Program-made: the position numbers and the translations under genes | Source of the DNA: Rhodospirillaceae bacterium | GTDB lineage: Bacteria; Pseudomonadota; Alphaproteobacteria; UBA828 | DNA length: 64,000 bases | Direction of reading: 5' to 3' | Assembly: GCA_002728135.1 (NCBI GenBank) | Contig: PBVE01000023.1 | Span: 248,001-312,000, forward strand | In this document: one piece after another, positions 26,110 to 34,399 of the stretch | Position numbering within the stretch: the stretch's first letter is position 1 | How the letters are laid out: every line of letters starts with the position of its first letter | Notes under the pieces: model-generated | What the model was told of the DNA's origin: nothing | The model's database searches: none | What the model saw: only the letters and a program-made list of their open reading frames with translations

Positions 26110-26520
26110 TTATGCGTCGTTTTGGTCTGAATTGTTACTAATATCTGCTGTGTCATGTTTCTCTTCAGATACCCTGCGTTCATTTCTACCTTCACGTGAA
26201 CGCGATTGCATCATTGCTGATGGTTCAGTTTCCAAGGCTTCAACTTTAATAGTTAAATAACGAATTATATCTTCGTTTAGCCTCATGTTTCTTTCCATTT
26301 CAGCTATAGCCTCTGCTGGTGCGTCAATACGCATGTGGACGTAATATCCTTTGCGATTTTTTTTAATCTTATAGGTTAGATTACGCAGACCCCAATTTTC
26401 TGTGCTGGCAACACGGCCTCCAGCTTCTTGGATAACTTTATCAAACTCTTCTCCTAATGTTTCGACTCGTTGGGTGGAAACATCTGGTCGAGCTATAAAT
26501 GTATTTTCATAGAGCGGCAT
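26110..26520 (-). CDS. rpsF: 30S ribosomal protein S6
   Basis: S6 pairs with S18 in the 30S platform. The sequence has the typical N-terminal MPLYENTFIARPDVS, the RNLTYKIKKNRKGYYVHM stretch and RLNEDIIRYLTIKV. Residues beyond about 98 form a charged tail with Arg/Ser, Glu and Asn, longer than in E. coli but usual for alphaproteobacteria. AAGGGA stands about 13 bases upstream of the ATG. It opens the rpsF-rpsR-DUF2232-rplI run. A 236-base gap that must hold promoters for both directions separates it from divergent fabD. Confidence 0.97.
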   Translation of the reverse strand: MPLYENTFIARPDVSTQRVETLGEEFDKVIQEAGGRVASTENWGLRNLTYKIKKNRKGYYVHMRIDAPAEAIAEMERNMRLNEDIIRYLTIKVEALETEPSAMMQSRSREGRNERRVSEEKHDTADISNNSDQNDA

Positions 26521-26756
26521 AATAAGCCGTTCCCTTCTATTTTATGTATATAGGCTGATTTTAATTTTGCCCATTAATACTATATTTTAATGCTTTAAAG
26601 CGCCGCACTATACTCAAATAATTCTGAGGTGCAAGTACCGTTAACTTCAATGTTTGTGTTATGATTACTAATGCTACAGATTATTATAATTATATAGTAG
26701 TATTAAATGATTAAAAATAGCTTATTTAGATAATAATATTTATAGGTTAAGTTCAA

Positions 26757-27701
26757 ATGGGTAGAGCATTTATATTTCCTGGCCAAGGATCACAAATAAT
26801 TGGTATGGGAAGGAAAGTTTATGACAATTATCCTGAAGCTGCTGATGTTTTCCGAATAGTTGATGAGGCTTTAGGTGAAAACTTATCTGATTTAATTTTT
26901 AATGGTTCTGAAGAGAATTTAAGGCTCACCGTTAATGCTCAACCGGCTCTGATGGCTACTTCTATAGCTATTCTAAGGGCTATTGAGACAGAAAGTGGTT
27001 ATTCTATAGACAATCTTGTGAGCTTTGTAGCTGGTCATTCTTTAGGTGAATATTCTGCATTAGTAGCAGCTAATGCATTGGAAATATCTGATGCAGCGAA
27101 ACTTTTAAGATTACGAGGTGAGGCAATGCAATCTGCTGTGCCGGTTGGTGAGGGCGGAATGGCTGCATTAATTGGAACAGACATGGCAGTAGCTGAAGAA
27201 ATAGCATTAAAGTCAAGTATTAAGGGAGTTTGCGAAATAGCCAATGATAATGCACCCGGCCAGGTAGTTTTAAGTGGTAATCGTGTAGCCATTGAGTATG
27301 CAATAACTATAGCAAAAGAATTGGGGGTAAAGCGAGCAGTAAATTTACCTGTCAGTGCCCCATTTCACTGTTCTCTGATGATATCTGCAGCAGAGAAAAT
27401 GGATAATGCACTAAAAACTGTAAATTTAAATAAACCTTTAGTGCCGATTGTAAATAATGTTACTGCTACTTCAGAGCAGTCTGAAGAAAAGCTTCGCCAG
27501 CTGTTAGTTAAGCAAGTTACAGACAGGGTGCGTTGGCGTGAAGGAATAGAATATATTAAAAACTGTAAAATCACAGAGATAATCGAGATTGGTCCTGGTA
27601 ATGTTTTGAGTGGTTTATGCAAGAGAATTGCTCCTAGCTTAAAAACTAAGACCATTTCATTACCAGAGGATATACGTAATTTTTTAAGTGATATAAGATA
27701 G
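26757..27701 (+). CDS. fabD: malonyl CoA-acyl carrier protein transacylase
   Basis: FabD loads malonyl from CoA onto ACP at the start of fatty-acid elongation. The start FPGQGSQ is followed by the nucleophile Ser95 in GHSLGEYSAL. The conserved Arg lies in LLRLRGEAM near residue 118, and the His of the dyad is in PVSAPFHCSLM. Length is 314 residues. AGG lies 10 bases upstream of the ATG. It opens the plus-strand fabD-fabG-acpP-fabF-mltG run and is divergent from rpsF; the 236-base gap is AT-rich, with several weak -10-like sequences that I could not rank. Confidence 0.96.
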   Translation: MGRAFIFPGQGSQIIGMGRKVYDNYPEAADVFRIVDEALGENLSDLIFNGSEENLRLTVNAQPALMATSIAILRAIETESGYSIDNLVSFVAGHSLGEYSALVAANALEISDAAKLLRLRGEAMQSAVPVGEGGMAALIGTDMAVAEEIALKSSIKGVCEIANDNAPGQVVLSGNRVAIEYAITIAKELGVKRAVNLPVSAPFHCSLMISAAEKMDNALKTVNLNKPLVPIVNNVTATSEQSEEKLRQLLVKQVTDRVRWREGIEYIKNCKITEIIEIGPGNVLSGLCKRIAPSLKTKTISLPEDIRNFLSDIR

Positions 27702-27783
27702 AAAATTACATTTTAGATGATTTTAGTTCAGCTAAGAATGATTCGGGGTTTTCTATTAAATTTTCTGTTTGGGAAGGTTTTAT

Positions 27784-28521
27784 ATGTTTAATTTGAGTGG
27801 TAAGGGTGCATTAATAACCGGTGCATCTGGAGCAATTGGTGCAGCTATAGCAAGGTCCTTGCATGAAAATGGTGCAATAATTGGTGTTTCTGGCACACGC
27901 CAGGATAAACTTGCAGAGTTTTGCGATGAATTAGGCGGGCAAGCACATGCAATTCCATGTAATTTAGCTGACCATGAAGCAGCAAATACTTTATTAGAGC
28001 AAGCACAGAGCATTCTTGGTGGTGTAGATATTTTAGTTCATTGTGCGGGAATAACACGTGATAATTTGATGCTAAGAATGAAGGATGATGATTGGTCGAA
28101 TGTTATAAATCTCAATTTAAACACTGGATTTAGTTTGGCAAGGGCAAGTCTTAAAGGCATGATGAAAAATCGTTGGGGACGTCTAATTTTCATAACCTCT
28201 GTAGTTGGCTCAACCGGAAACCCGGGTCAATCAAACTATGCAGCATCTAAGGCAGGGTTAACAGGTATGGCCAAAGCTTTAGCTGCTGAGGTTGCTAGCC
28301 GTGGGGTAACGGTAAACTGTATAGCCCCTGGATTCATAGAAACACCCATGACAGATGTTTTAACTGATGAACAAGTTGAGAAGTTAAGGGCTCTTATCCC
28401 AACTGGCCGATTCGGCACACCTGCAGATGTTGCTGCTGGTTGTTTGTATTTAGCCAGTGAGGAATCATCCTATATAACTGGACAAACTTTGCACATAAAT
28501 GGCGGAATGGCTATGATTTGA
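27784..28521 (+). CDS. fabG: 3-oxoacyl-ACP reductase FabG
   Basis: NADPH-dependent reduction of 3-oxoacyl-ACP in fatty-acid synthesis. ATG 27784 is the start because GGAAGG stands 6 bases before it, while the ORF could extend five codons to a TTG that overlaps that site. With this start the protein is 245 residues, the usual length. The cofactor motif TGASGAIG, NAG-equivalent HCAG, Tyr152 and Lys156 (YAASK) are all present, and the tail NGGMAMI is typical. It follows fabD by 82 bases and precedes acpP by 215 bases, which hold two perfect palindromes. Confidence 0.96.
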   Translation: MFNLSGKGALITGASGAIGAAIARSLHENGAIIGVSGTRQDKLAEFCDELGGQAHAIPCNLADHEAANTLLEQAQSILGGVDILVHCAGITRDNLMLRMKDDDWSNVINLNLNTGFSLARASLKGMMKNRWGRLIFITSVVGSTGNPGQSNYAASKAGLTGMAKALAAEVASRGVTVNCIAPGFIETPMTDVLTDEQVEKLRALIPTGRFGTPADVAAGCLYLASEESSYITGQTLHINGGMAMI

Positions 28522-28601
28522 GCCAAAATTGACTTGAATAAAATTAAAAATATGTATCACATAGTTTAGACATATGGCCAAACGTTTTAAATTGTGCTAC
28601 C

Positions 28602-28613
28602 AACCGCGCGGTT
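28602..28613. promoter_or_regulatory. 12-bp perfect palindrome AACCGCGCGGTT upstream of acpP
   Basis: A self-complementary 12-mer with a GC-only centre of eight bases, in an otherwise AT-rich 215-base gap. It lies about 17 bases upstream of a candidate -35 box at 28630. Such sites often bind dimeric regulators; the protein is unknown. No second copy was seen upstream of other genes in the window. Confidence 0.4.
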
Positions 28614-28629
28614 AGTCTATATTGCAGTC

Positions 28630-28659
28630 TTGAATTTTGTTTATTAATATGAATATAGG
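28630..28659 (+). promoter_or_regulatory. candidate acpP promoter
   Basis: TTGAAT (28630-28635) and TATAGG (28654-28659) are 18 bases apart. Matches to consensus are 4/6 and 4/6, so it is only a candidate. It would place the palindrome at 28682-28700 inside the acpP leader. Confidence 0.28.
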
Positions 28660-28681
28660 CTAGCTAAGTGATTCGTAATTA

Positions 28682-28700
28682 GGCCTATAAGTTATAGGCC
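28682..28700. promoter_or_regulatory. 19-bp perfect inverted repeat before acpP
   Basis: GGCCTATAA and TTATAGGCC pair perfectly around one central G, ending 36 bases before the acpP ATG. With no loop to speak of, it is more likely a protein-binding operator on DNA than an RNA hairpin, and no T-run follows, so it is not a terminator. A GATTC site (GANTC, the CcrM methylation sequence) lies 8 bases upstream at 28670-28674. Confidence 0.45.
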
Positions 28701-28736
28701 ACCCAAACAACAGATTATAGCCCGAGGGAATTTTCG

Positions 28737-28973
28737 ATGAGTGATGATATCGCTGCCCGTGTAAAAAAAATTGTAGTCGAGCACCTTGGTGTCGACGAAG
28801 AAAAAGTAACTGAAGGTGCGAGTTTTATTGATGATCTTGGTGCTGATAGCCTAGATACCGTAGAATTGGTTATGGCCTTTGAGGAGGAGTTCGGGTGTGA
28901 AATCCCAGATGATGCCGCAGAAAAAATCCTTACGGTTAAGGACGCTATCAATTTTATTGAGCAGATTTCCTGA
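28737..28973 (+). CDS. acpP: acyl carrier protein
   Basis: AcpP carries the growing acyl chain on 4'-phosphopantetheine. The 78-residue acidic protein has the modified Ser38 in [10 protein letters not shown], preceded by FIDDLG and followed by [17 protein letters not shown] lies upstream of the ATG at suitable spacing. It sits between fabG and fabF in the conserved order. The upstream gap with two palindromes suggests separate control, as expected for one of the most abundant proteins in the cell. Confidence 0.97.
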   Translation: MSDDIAARVKKIVVEHLGVDEEKVTEGASFIDDLGADSLDTVELVMAFEEEFGCEIPDDAAEKILTVKDAINFIEQIS

Positions 28974-29062
28974 CCGCTTTATGCAGGACTTCTTGCGACA
29001 GTGTTCAAGATGAATTTGATGAGAGTCATTTAAGGTTATAGTGTTTTAGGGGAAACTATGCC

Positions 29063-30322
29063 GTGAGAAGAGTTGTAGTTACGGGACTAGGTGCGGTAAC
29101 TCCGCTTGCAGATGGAGTTAGTGAGAGCTGGAATAGACTAATTGAAGGCAATTCTGGCGTTGCTAAAATTGAAACTTTCGATATTTCAGATTTACCATGC
29201 AAAATTGCTGCCCAAGTACCGCGAGGAGACGGCTCGGGGAAATTTAATCCTGAAAACTATATGCCAGCAAAAGATGTCCGGAAGATGGATGATTTTATTA
29301 TCTATGCACTAGGTGCTGCTGCAGGAGCTATAGAAGACTCAGGTTGGAGTCCAGAACGGGATGAGCAAAAAGACCGAACAGGGGTAATGATAGGTTCTGG
29401 AATTGGTGGACTGCGTGCAATTGAGCAGGGAGCAATATTAGTTAATGAGAAAGGGCCACGTCGTTTAAGCCCATTTTTTATTCCGTCAAGCCTTATAAAT
29501 TTAGCATCTGGACACGTTTCTATTAAGCATGGATTTCGTGGACCAAATCATGCAGTAGTAACTGCGTGTTCAACTGGTGCTCATGCTATAGGGGATGCTT
29601 CTCGGTTGATAATGTTTGATGATGCTGATGTCATGATCGCAGGGGGCGCAGAAGCTGGAGTATGCAGATTAGGAGTTACAGGGTTCTCTGCGGCTAGGGC
29701 TTTAAGCACTAATTATAATGACACACCGACAAAGGCTTCAAGACCATGGGATAAAGACAGAGATGGATTCGTAATGGGTGATGGATCTGGTGTAGTCGTA
29801 TTAGAGGAACTTGAACATGCAAAAAGACGTGGAGCTAAAATTTATGCTGAAGTAACCGGCTATGGAATGAGCGGCGATGCCCATCATGTAACAGCCCCAG
29901 CAGCAGACGGAAGTGGTGGCTTTCGTTCTATGAAGTCTGCTTTGAAGCGTGCTCAATTAAACCCAGAAAATATTGATTATATAAATGCCCATGGAACATC
30001 GACGCCTTTAGGTGATGAGATTGAGTTAGGGGCGGTGAAGAGACTCTTTGGCGATTCAGCATACTCAATATCTATGTCATCGACAAAAAGTTCTATCGGA
30101 CATTTGCTAGGAGCAGCTGGTGCTGTGGAACTGATATTCTGTATTCTGGCAATTAAGCATGGAATAGTCCCGCCAACATTAAACCTCGAAAATCCTTCAG
30201 ATGGTTGTGATATTGATCTTGTTCCTCATAAAGCTAAGGAACGAAAAGTTCGACATGCCTTGTCAAACTCTTTTGGTTTTGGTGGAACCAATGCAACGGT
30301 GATTGTAAGCGCTTACGAATGA
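29063..30322 (+). CDS. fabF: 3-oxoacyl-ACP synthase II
   Basis: FabF condenses malonyl-ACP with acyl-ACP in chain elongation. The catalytic Cys169 lies in TACSTGAHAIG, the two histidines in NAHGTSTPLGDEIE and SIGHLLGAAG, and the Lys in STKSS. Length is 419 residues and the C-terminal motif NSFGFGGTNA is present. The start is GTG at 29063; an ATG just upstream runs into a stop at once, and AGGGGA lies about 11 bases before the GTG. It follows acpP by 89 bases and precedes mltG by 7 bases. Confidence 0.97.
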   Translation: MRRVVVTGLGAVTPLADGVSESWNRLIEGNSGVAKIETFDISDLPCKIAAQVPRGDGSGKFNPENYMPAKDVRKMDDFIIYALGAAAGAIEDSGWSPERDEQKDRTGVMIGSGIGGLRAIEQGAILVNEKGPRRLSPFFIPSSLINLASGHVSIKHGFRGPNHAVVTACSTGAHAIGDASRLIMFDDADVMIAGGAEAGVCRLGVTGFSAARALSTNYNDTPTKASRPWDKDRDGFVMGDGSGVVVLEELEHAKRRGAKIYAEVTGYGMSGDAHHVTAPAADGSGGFRSMKSALKRAQLNPENIDYINAHGTSTPLGDEIELGAVKRLFGDSAYSISMSSTKSSIGHLLGAAGAVELIFCILAIKHGIVPPTLNLENPSDGCDIDLVPHKAKERKVRHALSNSFGFGGTNATVIVSAYE

Positions 30323-30329
30323 CCTTAGT

Positions 30330-31325
30330 ATGAAAATACTTCTAAGACGTAAGATTTTTTTTATATTATTTTTTGGGTTCGTTAGTACTAGTCTTTTCTG
30401 TCTACTTGCTGCTTATCTATATATCATTAACGAGTTTAAACAACCTGGCCCCCTTGAACAGCCAAAGACATTTGTTATTACTCCTGGAATAGGTACTGAG
30501 GAGATTGCTGAAAATCTATCTTCATCTGGAGTAATATCTAACGCATATATTTTTACCTATGGAGTCTGGATTAATGGAGTTAGCGGGCAATTAAAAGCAG
30601 GTGAATATAAATTTGACAAGGGAATATCAGCACACGATGTAATGCTAAAAATTGAAGGAGGTGATGTTGTTAGAAGAAATATAACCTTTACTGAGGGCAT
30701 AACCAGTGATGCCGTGATTAAACATATAATTTTGAATAAAGCTTTAGTTGGGGATGTATTCGAGGTTCCCGAAGAGGGGTCGCTTTTACCTGAGACATAT
30801 AGTTTTCAATTTGGTGATTCGCGGCAATCAATCATTGATCGTATGAAGATTGCAATGAATAATACTCTTAAAGAATTATGGAAAGATCGAAAAGAAAATT
30901 TGCCTTATAAAAAACCAGCAGATGCAGTTATTATGGCATCTATTATAGAGATGGAGACTGGCCGTGAAAACGAGAGGCCAATAATCTCTGCAGTATTTTT
31001 AAATCGACTCAGACTTAACATGCTACTACAGTCTGACCCTACCGTAATTTACTCGATTACGGGTGGTAAAGTAAAACTGGGTAGAAAATTGACTAAGAAT
31101 GATTTAGCTACCGAAAGCCCTTTTAATACATATAGAACAAAAGGTTTGCCACCATTGCCAATTTCTAACCCCGGTAGGCAATCTATATTTGCGGCATTAA
31201 ATCCTGCTATAACTGATGCCCTATATTTTGTGGCAGATGGCAAGGGTGGACACAGATTTGCACGAACTCTTCAGGAACATAATAAAAATGTTAAGATATG
31301 GCGGCAATTAGAAAAAAATAATTAA
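30330..31325 (+). CDS. mltG: endolytic murein transglycosylase MltG
   Basis: MltG cuts nascent glycan strands and is thought to terminate peptidoglycan elongation. The protein is 331 residues long with one N-terminal membrane helix (about 9-32) and a periplasmic YceG domain. The catalytic Glu is in MASIIEMETG, and the C-terminal signature includes SPFNTYRTKGLPP and ISNPGRQS. The gap to fabF is only 7 bases, so the genes are almost surely cotranscribed; acpP-fabF-mltG is a widespread order. Its stop is 12 bases from the stop of the convergent SDR gene. Confidence 0.95.
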   Translation: MKILLRRKIFFILFFGFVSTSLFCLLAAYLYIINEFKQPGPLEQPKTFVITPGIGTEEIAENLSSSGVISNAYIFTYGVWINGVSGQLKAGEYKFDKGISAHDVMLKIEGGDVVRRNITFTEGITSDAVIKHIILNKALVGDVFEVPEEGSLLPETYSFQFGDSRQSIIDRMKIAMNNTLKELWKDRKENLPYKKPADAVIMASIIEMETGRENERPIISAVFLNRLRLNMLLQSDPTVIYSITGGKVKLGRKLTKNDLATESPFNTYRTKGLPPLPISNPGRQSIFAALNPAITDALYFVADGKGGHRFARTLQEHNKNVKIWRQLEKNN

Positions 31326-31337
31326 TCTAGTAATGGT

Positions 31338-32108
31338 TTAAGGGTCTCTTTCTTGGTTATTAATTGCAGAATTTATTTTGGCTAGAAATAGTCTTGAGAA
31401 ACATGCAACAAATATCACACAAATGTAAACACTAAAGGGAAAGGCAATTATAGATGGATTTTTTATAATTTTTCTTTTGATGATTTCTGCTGCTGTTTTA
31501 GCATCAATAATCTTGAAGGGCTTATTAAGGTTTTTCGTCATTAATGAGTGAACATAACCTGGACAAATGACACTTACTCCTATCCCATGAGGGGCATTTT
31601 CAGCTCTTAAAGCTAATCCAAAGCTTTTTACAGCCGCCTTAGTTGCACCATATGCTGGATAATTAGGTGTGGGAATATAGGCAGCTAGGGAGGACATAAT
31701 ACCAATTTGTCCCCTACCACGGATTTTCATTTTTTCAATTACAGGATTAATTGTGTGGATTACGCCACAGAGATTGACCATTACAATTTCAATGTCTTTT
31801 GAGGGTTTGTCTATGTACGTATCAGTTGTTGAATATGATACACCCGCATTTGCAAATAACATATCAATAGGATGAATTTCTTCAATTTTACTTATAAAAT
31901 TATGCATCGCATTTGAATTTTTAACATCTAGGACTTCATAAATTACCTCAGCACCATGTTCTTCGCATTGTTTAGCCACATTACGCAGTCGCTCAAGGTT
32001 CCTTCCGGTCAATGCCAGTAAAACTGCTTCTTTGGAGTAATGGACGGCTAAAGCTTCGCCTATACCGCTACTGGCACCAGTTATTAATATTGTACGAGGG
32101 TTTTTCAT
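31338..32108 (-). CDS. SDR family oxidoreductase with C-terminal hydrophobic helix
   Basis: A classical short-chain dehydrogenase of 256 residues: TGASSGIG at residues 10-17, NAG near 89, and the active-site YGATK. After the core a hydrophobic stretch of about 20 residues (FPFSVYICVIFVACFSRLF) suggests a membrane anchor, as in some lipid-linked SDRs. It is the only minus-strand gene between fabD and gmk, a place shared with no partner gene. No ribosome site is visible before the ATG. Substrate unknown; acylglycerol or long-chain acyl alcohol dehydrogenase is a guess based on the anchor. Confidence 0.85.
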   Translation of the reverse strand: MKNPRTILITGASSGIGEALAVHYSKEAVLLALTGRNLERLRNVAKQCEEHGAEVIYEVLDVKNSNAMHNFISKIEEIHPIDMLFANAGVSYSTTDTYIDKPSKDIEIVMVNLCGVIHTINPVIEKMKIRGRGQIGIMSSLAAYIPTPNYPAYGATKAAVKSFGLALRAENAPHGIGVSVICPGYVHSLMTKNLNKPFKIIDAKTAAEIIKRKIIKNPSIIAFPFSVYICVIFVACFSRLFLAKINSAINNQERDP

Positions 32109-32181
32109 TTTTAATCAATTTATTGGTTTTGAAGTGGCAAGTATATAGTCTAAATTTAATATAGTTCTTATTAGGGTCCTC

Positions 32182-33093
32182 ATGAAAATAAATACGGATG
32201 GGAATGAGATGGTAAGTAGTATGACAGGATTCGCAAGTAATGATGGAACATATCCTCCTTATGAGTGGGTCTGGGAACTTAAGAGTCTAAATAGTAAAAC
32301 ACTTGATATTAGATGTAGATTGGGAGCGGATTTTGAAAAAATAGAACCTGAGGTCCGTCGAAAAGTGATAGGTCGAATAAAACGCGGGCATATCTTTGTA
32401 AGTCTAAAGTTTGTTAAATCTCCCAATAAGTCTAACTTTAGTTTTAATAGGGAAATGTTAAATCAGGCGATTACACTTTGGAAAGAATATGAGGCTTCTT
32501 CAAACATTTCTCCACCTAGGTTTGATGGACTTTTATCACTTCGAGGGGTCATTGATCAGGTAAATAATGATGAGGTGGAGTGTGATTTATCAGTTCTTAA
32601 GGAATTAATATTGAAAACACTAGAAATGGCTTTAGATGATTTAGTAAAAATGAGAAATCAAGAAGGATATAGTATTAGGAGCATCCTTTATGGGCATCTG
32701 AGTCAAATAGAAAATCTTGTATTACTTGCACGTGATAAATCACAGGTTAGGCCAGATCAAATAGTCACTCGATTTAAGAAGCAGTTAAAGGATTTATTAG
32801 ATGATACCAATCCAGTATCAGAAGAGAGATTAGCTCAGGAAATAACTCTTCTGGCTATAAAAAATGATGTGAGTGAAGAAATAGACCGTTTGCAAAGTCA
32901 TCTCTCAGCTGCAAGAAAGCAGATAGAGAAAAATGAACCAATGGGTAGGAAGTTGGATTTTTTATCACAAGAGTTAAACAGGGAGGTAAACACTCTTTGC
33001 TCAAAATCAAATGATTATCAGTTAACAGAAACATGCCTATCAATGAAACTAATTATAGATCAATTCAGAGAGCAGGTTCAAAATATTGAATAG
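32182..33093 (+). CDS. yicC: YicC family endoribonuclease
   Basis: YicC-type proteins are endoribonucleases involved in RNA turnover. Family features are the N-terminal SMTGFAS, the LKSLNSKTLDIRCR segment near residue 37 and the C-terminal block with GRKLDFLSQELNREVNTLCSK (the DUF1732 domain). It is 303 residues from ATG 32182, which has AGGG 5 bases upstream; ATG 32209, nine codons later, has GGGA upstream and gives the more usual short N-terminus, so it is a real alternative. It precedes gmk by 9 bases, a common arrangement. Confidence 0.92.
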   Translation: MKINTDGNEMVSSMTGFASNDGTYPPYEWVWELKSLNSKTLDIRCRLGADFEKIEPEVRRKVIGRIKRGHIFVSLKFVKSPNKSNFSFNREMLNQAITLWKEYEASSNISPPRFDGLLSLRGVIDQVNNDEVECDLSVLKELILKTLEMALDDLVKMRNQEGYSIRSILYGHLSQIENLVLLARDKSQVRPDQIVTRFKKQLKDLLDDTNPVSEERLAQEITLLAIKNDVSEEIDRLQSHLSAARKQIEKNEPMGRKLDFLSQELNREVNTLCSKSNDYQLTETCLSMKLIIDQFREQVQNIE

Positions 33094-33102
33094 GGCCTTA
33101 AA

Positions 33103-33735
33103 ATGGAAGAAATGACAAATCGCAGAGGAATAATGCTTGTATTATCATCACCTTCTGGTGCAGGTAAAACAACTATCACAAGACGTTTGTTGGAATCAGT
33201 TGATAGTCTTGAGATGTCTGTTTCAGTCACAACCAGGCCGAAGCGGTCTGATGAAATAGAAGGTAGGGATTATAGTTTTGTTGACGATGAGAAATTCGAG
33301 AAATTAGTTAGCCAAGGTGCATTTTTAGAGTATGCAACTGTTTTTGGTAGGAGTTATGGTACCCCTCGCGAGCCTGTTGAAGCTGCACTCGGTAATGGTA
33401 GAGATATAATCTTTGATATCGATTGGCAGGGACATAGTCAGCTTGTATCTTCTATGGCAAATGATGTTGTATCTGTATTCATTCTTCCTCCTAGCTTAGA
33501 TGAGTTAGAACAAAGACTTAGAAGACGGGCACAGGATGTTGACAATGTTGTTGCAAGCCGAATGGCAAAAGCTAGTGATGAGATGAGTCATTTTTCAGAC
33601 TATCATTATGTTGTAATTAATCGTTCATTGGATGAGGCTGTAGAGAGTGTAACCTCAATACTTCTTGCAGAACGATATAGACGTGAAAGGCAAACAGGTC
33701 TGCAAGAGTTCGTTTTGCAGTTAAAATCAACTTAA
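33103..33735 (+). CDS. gmk: guanylate kinase
   Basis: Phosphorylates GMP to GDP. The P-loop SSPSGAGKTT is near residue 14, with the GMP-binding RPKRSDEIEGRDY and FDIDWQG motifs. The lid region RLRRRAQD is also present. Length is 210 residues. AGGG lies 7 bases upstream of the ATG. It closes the yicC-gmk pair and is convergent with the GNAT gene, 17 bases away; no clear terminator hairpin is visible between them. Confidence 0.97.
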   Translation: MEEMTNRRGIMLVLSSPSGAGKTTITRRLLESVDSLEMSVSVTTRPKRSDEIEGRDYSFVDDEKFEKLVSQGAFLEYATVFGRSYGTPREPVEAALGNGRDIIFDIDWQGHSQLVSSMANDVVSVFILPPSLDELEQRLRRRAQDVDNVVASRMAKASDEMSHFSDYHYVVINRSLDEAVESVTSILLAERYRRERQTGLQEFVLQLKST

Positions 33736-33752
33736 AGTCTTATACTCTAATC

Positions 33753-34241
33753 TTATGCCAGCTTGATTTTACCTTTTGCTAATTTGGAGGATCCTTCAAT
33801 AAGTTCTTTTATAAGAAATCTATTTTTGTCTACAAAAATTGGAAAAGTTAATTCTTTACCCTCAATAGAAATAAAACCGAAGTCACCAAGAAATTCTGGA
33901 TCACCAATTGCAACAACTAATTCATATCCCGCATCTTTGGCCGCTTTTAGACCATGTTTCATCAAAGAAGACCCTATTTTTATTCCTTGATATTCAGGAA
34001 GAACTGCGATTGGCCCTAGCAAGAGGCACGTAAACTCATTACCAATACTAATTTTTGTGAATCTAATTACCCCAACTACTAATTCTTCCTTCATAGCTAT
34101 AAAGCTAAGATTTTGTATCGGCTTTGACCCTTTCCGAAATTTTTGTGAGGGAAGAGTTTTGCGTTTTTCACCGAATGATGAATTAAGTAGTAATTCAATT
34201 TGTGATTTTATACCCTGACTTTCTGATACTATACTAATCAT
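33753..34241 (-). CDS. GNAT family N-acetyltransferase (YhbS-like)
   Basis: A 162-residue acetyl-CoA-dependent acyltransferase by fold. Motif A is present as LGPIAVLPEYQGIKIGSSLM, followed by the GDPEFLGDFGF element that marks the YhbS-like branch. The start is ATG 34241, with GGAA 6-7 bases upstream; the ORF could extend to a TTG four codons earlier. It has a separate minus-strand position downstream of rsmA with 146 bases between them. Substrate unknown. Confidence 0.87.
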   Translation of the reverse strand: MISIVSESQGIKSQIELLLNSSFGEKRKTLPSQKFRKGSKPIQNLSFIAMKEELVVGVIRFTKISIGNEFTCLLLGPIAVLPEYQGIKIGSSLMKHGLKAAKDAGYELVVAIGDPEFLGDFGFISIEGKELTFPIFVDKNRFLIKELIEGSSKLAKGKIKLA

Positions 34242-34399
34242 AATAGTTTCCAATAATTAAAAACCAATATTAATTATCTTAAGTTTATGGTGCAGAGTTC
34301 TATAGTTTCTCTAAACAATAAATGCTACAGTTTTTATTCTAACAGTTTCAAGGGCTTAGAATAATTGGAAAAATTTAATATATAAAACAGAAATTTTTT

